Assembly (NCBI GenBank): GCA_003290165.1
Contig: QNQO01000602.1
Coordinates: forward strand, 434,001-498,000
DNA length: 64,000 nt
Reading direction: 5' to 3'
From: Berberis thunbergii
Taxonomy: Eukaryota; Streptophyta; Magnoliopsida; Ranunculales; Berberidaceae
Below the pieces are notes generated by a model. It was not told the DNA's origin. It ran no database searches and saw only the letters and a program-made list of their open reading frames with translations. Position 1 is the first letter of the stretch. Every line of letters begins with the position of its first letter. The position numbers and the translations under genes were made by a program. Positions 59,535 through 64,000 of the stretch are shown one piece after another.

Positions 59535-61392
59535 ATGCTACCCGGTTCAATACCATTAGCATTATTATATTGTATCAAATACAAAGTCATGAAGACTCAA
59601 ATCAGTCCTCAAGCAAAGGAAACATTCACAAAGGGATACACAATCCTTTTCCAATCAAACAAAAAAAAAACAAATATCATAGTCCTAAAGACTTCGTTGG
59701 AATCAAGTCACCCTTCCAAGTTCATGGCAAGTTCAGACAGAACCAAGGTCTCCTCCACCAAGTGAATTGTCTCAGATTATCTCTCTTGAAGACAAAACTG
59801 TTTATTTACAGTTTACGTTTACTAGGAAAACCAAGCTATCAATTGATGATCTCCGATCGCCAAGAACTTCAACCTCTTCCTATAGGATAACTCCTCAGAC
59901 CTTAGGAAGTCAATTTGTCACAAGCATAGATTTAACCAAACTAAGACAAAATCCACAATATCCTCAAATCCCTCAACCAATTTATACCAATGATCAATAA
60001 TCTGAAATATAGCACCAAATAAATAAAAAAAAATCTCCAACTCCATCAGAAATAGGAGACCTATATCAAATCTACATGATAACAAGAGAATTCAAATTAG
60101 ACAAATATTACATCATACAAGAATATGAACAACCTTACAATGAAAACAAAATAAATCAATTTTTACAAAAACATCCAACTCGTGAAGAAATAGTACACTT
60201 AGGATAACTCTTTAATCAATTTTGTGAAAAACTCCAAGTCAATTACCATTTCTTTGATTGGTATGAAAACAATTATTCAAAAGGTTTAAATGTCATAACA
60301 AATACAAATATTTGGAAACTCAAACATTCTACACAAATTGCTTCAAATCAAGCAGGAATACAATATGGAATAGAAAAATCATTGAACAAAATAATTACGC
60401 AAATATACTTCTACACACAATAGGTCAACATGTAATTAATGACAAATCATCAAATATTCAAAAATCAATAAATCCTCGAAAACCAAATCCATATTTCAAA
60501 CCCGCAACAATTGACAAAAGAACAATTTCATCTTAAGCCAATCTTATTGATCAAATCAATAAAAAAAATTAGCACAATTAACACTCAATGGTCTCGAATC
60601 AACAAAATCATCATCAAGCTCAAACAATATCAATGTTTTATCTCAAATTTTTTTTAAGGCAAGCAAGGTTTTTATAGGATCCCAGAACCCGCTAAAGATG
60701 TTGCAAGCTGGGTTTGAACCCATGACCTAGTGGTACCATCCGCCAAACTCAAACAATATCAATGTTTTATCTCAATTATAAGACACTGAAAAATAAGTTG
60801 ATCCACAACCCCAAATGATTTCAAAATTAGTTAATAGATCAATCTCTTCAACATCAAAATCCACACTAATACCCTCTATAAGAAACTATTGCCCAAGACC
60901 TTCATTTCCTGATCTTCAATTCGAAGAAAAAAGATAAACCGTTTCACTATTCCACTGATTCGATTTAAGAGTGAAAATAGATGGTCAAAGTGAACAAAAC
61001 ATCATAAACACAACTCTAGAAATGGCAATTATAGTCTCAGCCCGTAGGAATGAAAGCAAAGATGACAATCAAATAGTAAAAATAATCATTGCCGGTTTTA
61101 CTAGCCAATTAAAAGGATGGCGAGATTGCTATCTGAACCATCAAGAAAAGAACTATATTGTTAATGTTGTCAAAGTTGACCAGCTAGGCCAACAAATCAA
61201 AACTTAAAACAGTGAAACCATATATGATTTTTTCCAACCCTCATCTTTGCAATACTCAAACACTTTATAGGTGATCCAACTCACTCTCAAGAAAAGTCAA
61301 GAGAAATCCTTATGAATTTAAGGTGCCCAACACTTCAAGATTTCAGATGGTACAAAGACATGTCCTTAGGAATTTTTCTTTCCATAATGAAC
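59535..61392 (+). pseudogene. Pararetroviral coat protein, N-terminal and core part
   Basis: In order: SIDDLRSPRTSTSS (near 59840), TREFKLDKYYIIQEYEQPYN (about 60083-60140), FCEKLQVNYHFFDWY (near 60220), QNNYANILLHTIGQH (near 60390), the core NIINTTLEMA ... GFTSQLKGWRDCYLNHQ (60990-61145), then HFIGDPTHSQEK and CPTLQDFRWYKD (61324-61359). Several frame shifts and stops. The reading ends in a 25-bp sequence that also occurs at 56757-56781. Confidence 0.75.
60647..60747 (-). mobile_element. 5'-truncated SINE with 28-bp target duplication
   Basis: On the minus strand a B-box GGGTTCAAACCC is present, no clear A-box, 3' A tract (T run at 60648-60655). The flanks 60619-60646 and 60748-60775 are identical over 28 bp. 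Confidence 0.75.
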
Positions 61393-62119
61393 TATTGACA
61401 TCTGGAGTGATGAGGTGGGGATATCAAGTCCCACCAGTTTCTATTTATAAGCTGGGTCTGCTTATTATGAATTACTAAAGTTTAGCATCCACAATTACAG
61501 AAATTAAACAACCAATCACACAATTTCAAACAATTACACCAAGCACCCTGGTCGCTAATACATTGCGTGTGATAGAAATTCTTACAGTGTGCGTATTTCG
61601 TTCTACACAAAAAGTTAGCACAATTCAAAAAAGTCCGACTTCTTTTTATCTATTTCACTCAACACACAAGCACATGCAAATAAATTTACTGGTCTTGGTC
61701 TTAGAAGTCGGATTTCTAAATCATAAAAATTATTGGGTAACAATTAGAATTGATTCCCTATAATTTCTTTTGACTTAGAGATTTTTAGGTTTTTTTTTGT
61801 GGTTAAACAAAATGAAAAACAATAAAGTTTAAAAATTATTACACCACACACTCGTAAAATGAGGTGAAAATAAAATTAAAACTCTCCTCGCAAAAATAAA
61901 AATAAAATGTGCTTGATGTTTTTGCAGGATCGTCCAACTTCCTCGAAAAGCGTGTAATCTGCAAAAATCAAACACAAAATGAGTGTAAAAATAATAAAAT
62001 TAAATTTTTGTTTTGTTTTTTTGTTTTTTTATTTTTTAATTTTTAAATTTTTTTTTCTGATTTTTTTTATAATTAGTGAAAATAAATCTTAAATTCAATT
62101 ACACCGTAACCTTCCCCGG
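61393..62119. other. AT-rich spacer, no gene
   Basis: Probably internal 5' sequence of the minus-strand gypsy element whose PBS lies at 62110-62136. No gag seen. Confidence 0.45.
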
Positions 62120-62136
62120 CAGCGGTGCCAAAAACT
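62110..62136 (-). other. Gypsy-type PBS
   Basis: Minus strand TTTTTGGCACCGCTGCCGGGG resembles the TGGCGCCGTTGCCGGGGA (tRNA-Asp type) PBS of many plant gypsy elements. Confidence 0.65.
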
Positions 62137-64000
62137 TGATGCGGATTTAACTAACCTAAATAAATAGGTTAATTCAGCCCACTTGTAATAACCACAAGTG
62201 CACGGTGTCTAACTGGTAGACAACGGCAAGTACGGGTCGATCCCACGAGGAAGATGAATTAAATTGAATTTTAGAATTTAATTAAACTAATTTAGAGAAA
62301 ATGGGGTTACAGTGTTTTTAAAACTAAACTAAAAATAAATTACAAATAAGAAAAATAAAATAAAATAAAAGATAGATGAGATGGATTTTGTGAGCTTGGA
62401 CTCACCAATGAGTTAGAAAAAAAAAATTAAATCTAAATTACTGAATTTAAAAAACGAGAAGCTTTAGGGATGAGAACCCCTTGCTTACACCGAATATGTG
62501 ATCGTTACAATCCAATTCAACTTATATCATGTTTCTATCAAACATTAACATATTATTTCAAGCAAATACGCTCTTACCAAGTATTAAGTGTCTTTTTAGG
62601 GCACACTTAATTAAAGTTTAAGCTTAATATTTTTAGCACATGTTTTGAATATTGATAAAGGGTAATTCTAACTACCAAACATATCAAGTTTAATTTCTCG
62701 AACGTGAAGGGTGAAAGCAATTGATCAAAAATTCAGAAATAAATTGTAATCAATAATTAAGCACACAATTTAGTAAAATAAATCAAAATAACTTATACAA
62801 CCCATTTAGTTTGTCACAAACTCAATGTGGTGGTACTCACTAGATCAGCAGGTGGTCAGAACATGAATCCCGAGAAAAATGTTCCCAAAACGCTCTATGG
62901 TGGTACAGAGCAGAACCAGGGGTGTGAATAGCCAAAAACGGTTTTGACTCATTCTCCCGCCCTTGCTACATAGTCGCTCCTCGCTCCGCCTTCTTCTCCA
63001 GCGAACAGCAGCGCTCACGCGGCCTCATTCTCACTCCTCGCGAGTGTCTCGTCCTCCAATTAGGTCTAGAACTTGCAAAAGAGAAAAATTTCACTGAGCA
63101 TACTCAAAAGCAGAGAAAGCGAGCACGGAGGAATACTCCCCTGTTTCGATTCCTGTCGCAATGGTGGTGCGCCGCGGACGAGTCTTTCTGTGGTGGCGTT
63201 CGGTGGCGGAGAGATGGTAAGGAGGCCTGGACGAAGAGAGGACAGAGAGGAGGGGAGGACGACCTGCCTGGCTTTGTCGCGAGGCGGAACAAAGCCTCAC
63301 CGATGCTCTGTTTCGCGGTGGTTGTTGTGGTGGTTCTCGGTCTGTTGTGGTGGTGCTCGTGCGGAGGTGGTGGCGGAAGTTATGGATGATGTTGGTTGAT
63401 GGATGATGGACAGGGATGGTAATGGTGAAGATTTGACGTGAAACAGGGTTGTCACGCCCCTGTTTCATGGTGGTGGCGATTGTGCTGTCTGGAGGTCGAG
63501 GTGGTGATGGTGTTCGGGTGATGGTGGTGGCGAGGTGGTGATTGCTGAGTGAGTGAGAGATGGATAGGTGGTGATGGTGATTGTGAGAAAGAGGTTTTGA
63601 TTTTTGTCTAATTTTTCTTTTTCCTTCTCTTCCTCCCCCTTTTCTCACCCTATTATCTTCTATTTATAGAAAATTATCAAGATGAATAGGGATAAAATGA
63701 GGGAATGATTCATCAATGTATAATTTGGAGAAGATTCTTTGGGTAGGATTGGGCTTGGCATTGGGTTTGGGTTTAGGTTATGGATTAGGTTTTGGGTTTA
63801 GGTTATGAATTAGGTTTCGGGTTTAGGTTTGTGACCATCTGCTTTATACCACCGTTAGAATCGACTAATTGTCGTTCCTTAACTTGTCGCCTTAATATGA
63901 TTTCATCGTTTACGCTCAAATTCCTACAAATACATGAAAACGAAATAATTACTATACAATATAATAATCGAAACACTAACATGCATAAATTAAGGGATAT
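62137..64000 (-). mobile_element. Probable gypsy LTR, right end outside window
   Basis: Starts TGATGCGG next to the PBS. It holds sequence typical of long plant LTRs (CACAAGTGCACGGTGTC, GGTCGATCCCACGAGG near 62190-62250). The far end was not seen. A GC-rich, simple-repeat stretch (62940-63560) gives open frames of low complexity that I do not regard as genes. Confidence 0.45.
63735..63825. repeat. GGGTTTAGG-type short repeats
   Basis: Two to three units of about 30 bp with TTTGGGTTTAGGTTATG(G/A)ATTAGG. Telomere-like in composition but not a TTTAGGG array. Confidence 0.7.

Larger units (their letters stand above)
56112..61392. mobile_element. Endogenous pararetrovirus fragment (Caulimoviridae, petu/florendovirus-like), rearranged
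   Basis: Coat-protein and neighbouring polyprotein sequence lies in two orientations (minus 56112-56815, plus 56782-61392) with no protease, reverse transcriptase or RNase H in the window. All pieces contain multiple stops. Later insertions are a Tat element at its left edge, a hAT MITE (58146-58531) and a truncated SINE (60647-60747). Old, inactive genomic copy. Confidence 0.75.

Noticed and set aside
63091..63648. 185-codon minus-strand ORF in a GC-rich region
   Set aside because: His/Thr/Pro/Arg-rich low-complexity reading produced by GGTGGT/GATGGT simple repeats, with ORFs open on both strands. No domain.

Overview
This is AT-rich, transposon-dense nuclear DNA from a flowering plant, almost certainly a eudicot. 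The evidence is two intron-rich plant genes (a BREVIS RADIX gene and an RCK/MAK-type kinase of the MHK group), Tat-lineage Ty3/gypsy retrotransposons, hAT/MULE/PIF-type DNA elements, tRNA-derived SINEs and an endogenous pararetrovirus relic. I cannot name the species. Only the BRX and kinase genes look intact; everything else that codes is broken.

Layout. 1-8.6 kb: intergenic, with a 1.28-kb hAT-like element (2493-3768) that carries a 439-bp tandem duplication, each copy holding the same SINE. 8.66-14.9 kb: BRX, plus strand, five coding exons, 366 aa. 15.7-24.4 kb: a graveyard holding two tandem hairpins, a MULE transposase remnant, a gypsy gag/PBS/LTR fragment (minus), a second MULE remnant preceded by another long hairpin, a plant-mobile-domain pseudogene and a DUF538 pseudogene. 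25.0-35.9 kb: the kinase gene, minus strand, 16 coding exons, 453 aa. Its long spliced leader carries an 81-codon upstream ORF split over two exons. Several DNA elements sit in its introns.

36.8-45.35 kb: one nearly complete but non-autonomous Tat element with two LTRs, PBS, gag, ~70-bp tandem repeats, a broken antisense ORF and a PPT; a hAT element has split its 5' end. 45.5-56.1 kb: a Tourist-like MITE, an inverted LTR of the same family broken by a SINE and a hAT MITE, a second antisense coiled-coil ORF with ~127-bp tandem repeats, another hAT element, then a minus-strand gag-protease Tat fragment ending in a PBS and LTR. 56.1-61.4 kb: a rearranged endogenous pararetrovirus fragment (coat protein pieces in both orientations, no reverse transcriptase). 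62.1-64 kb: a gypsy-type PBS and LTR-like sequence running off the window.

The two host genes are unrelated in pathway: BRX is a plasma-membrane regulator of polar auxin efflux and vascular growth, while the kinase is a CMGC kinase with probable translational control by its leader peptide. The rest records nested insertions whose order can be read from target-site duplications.
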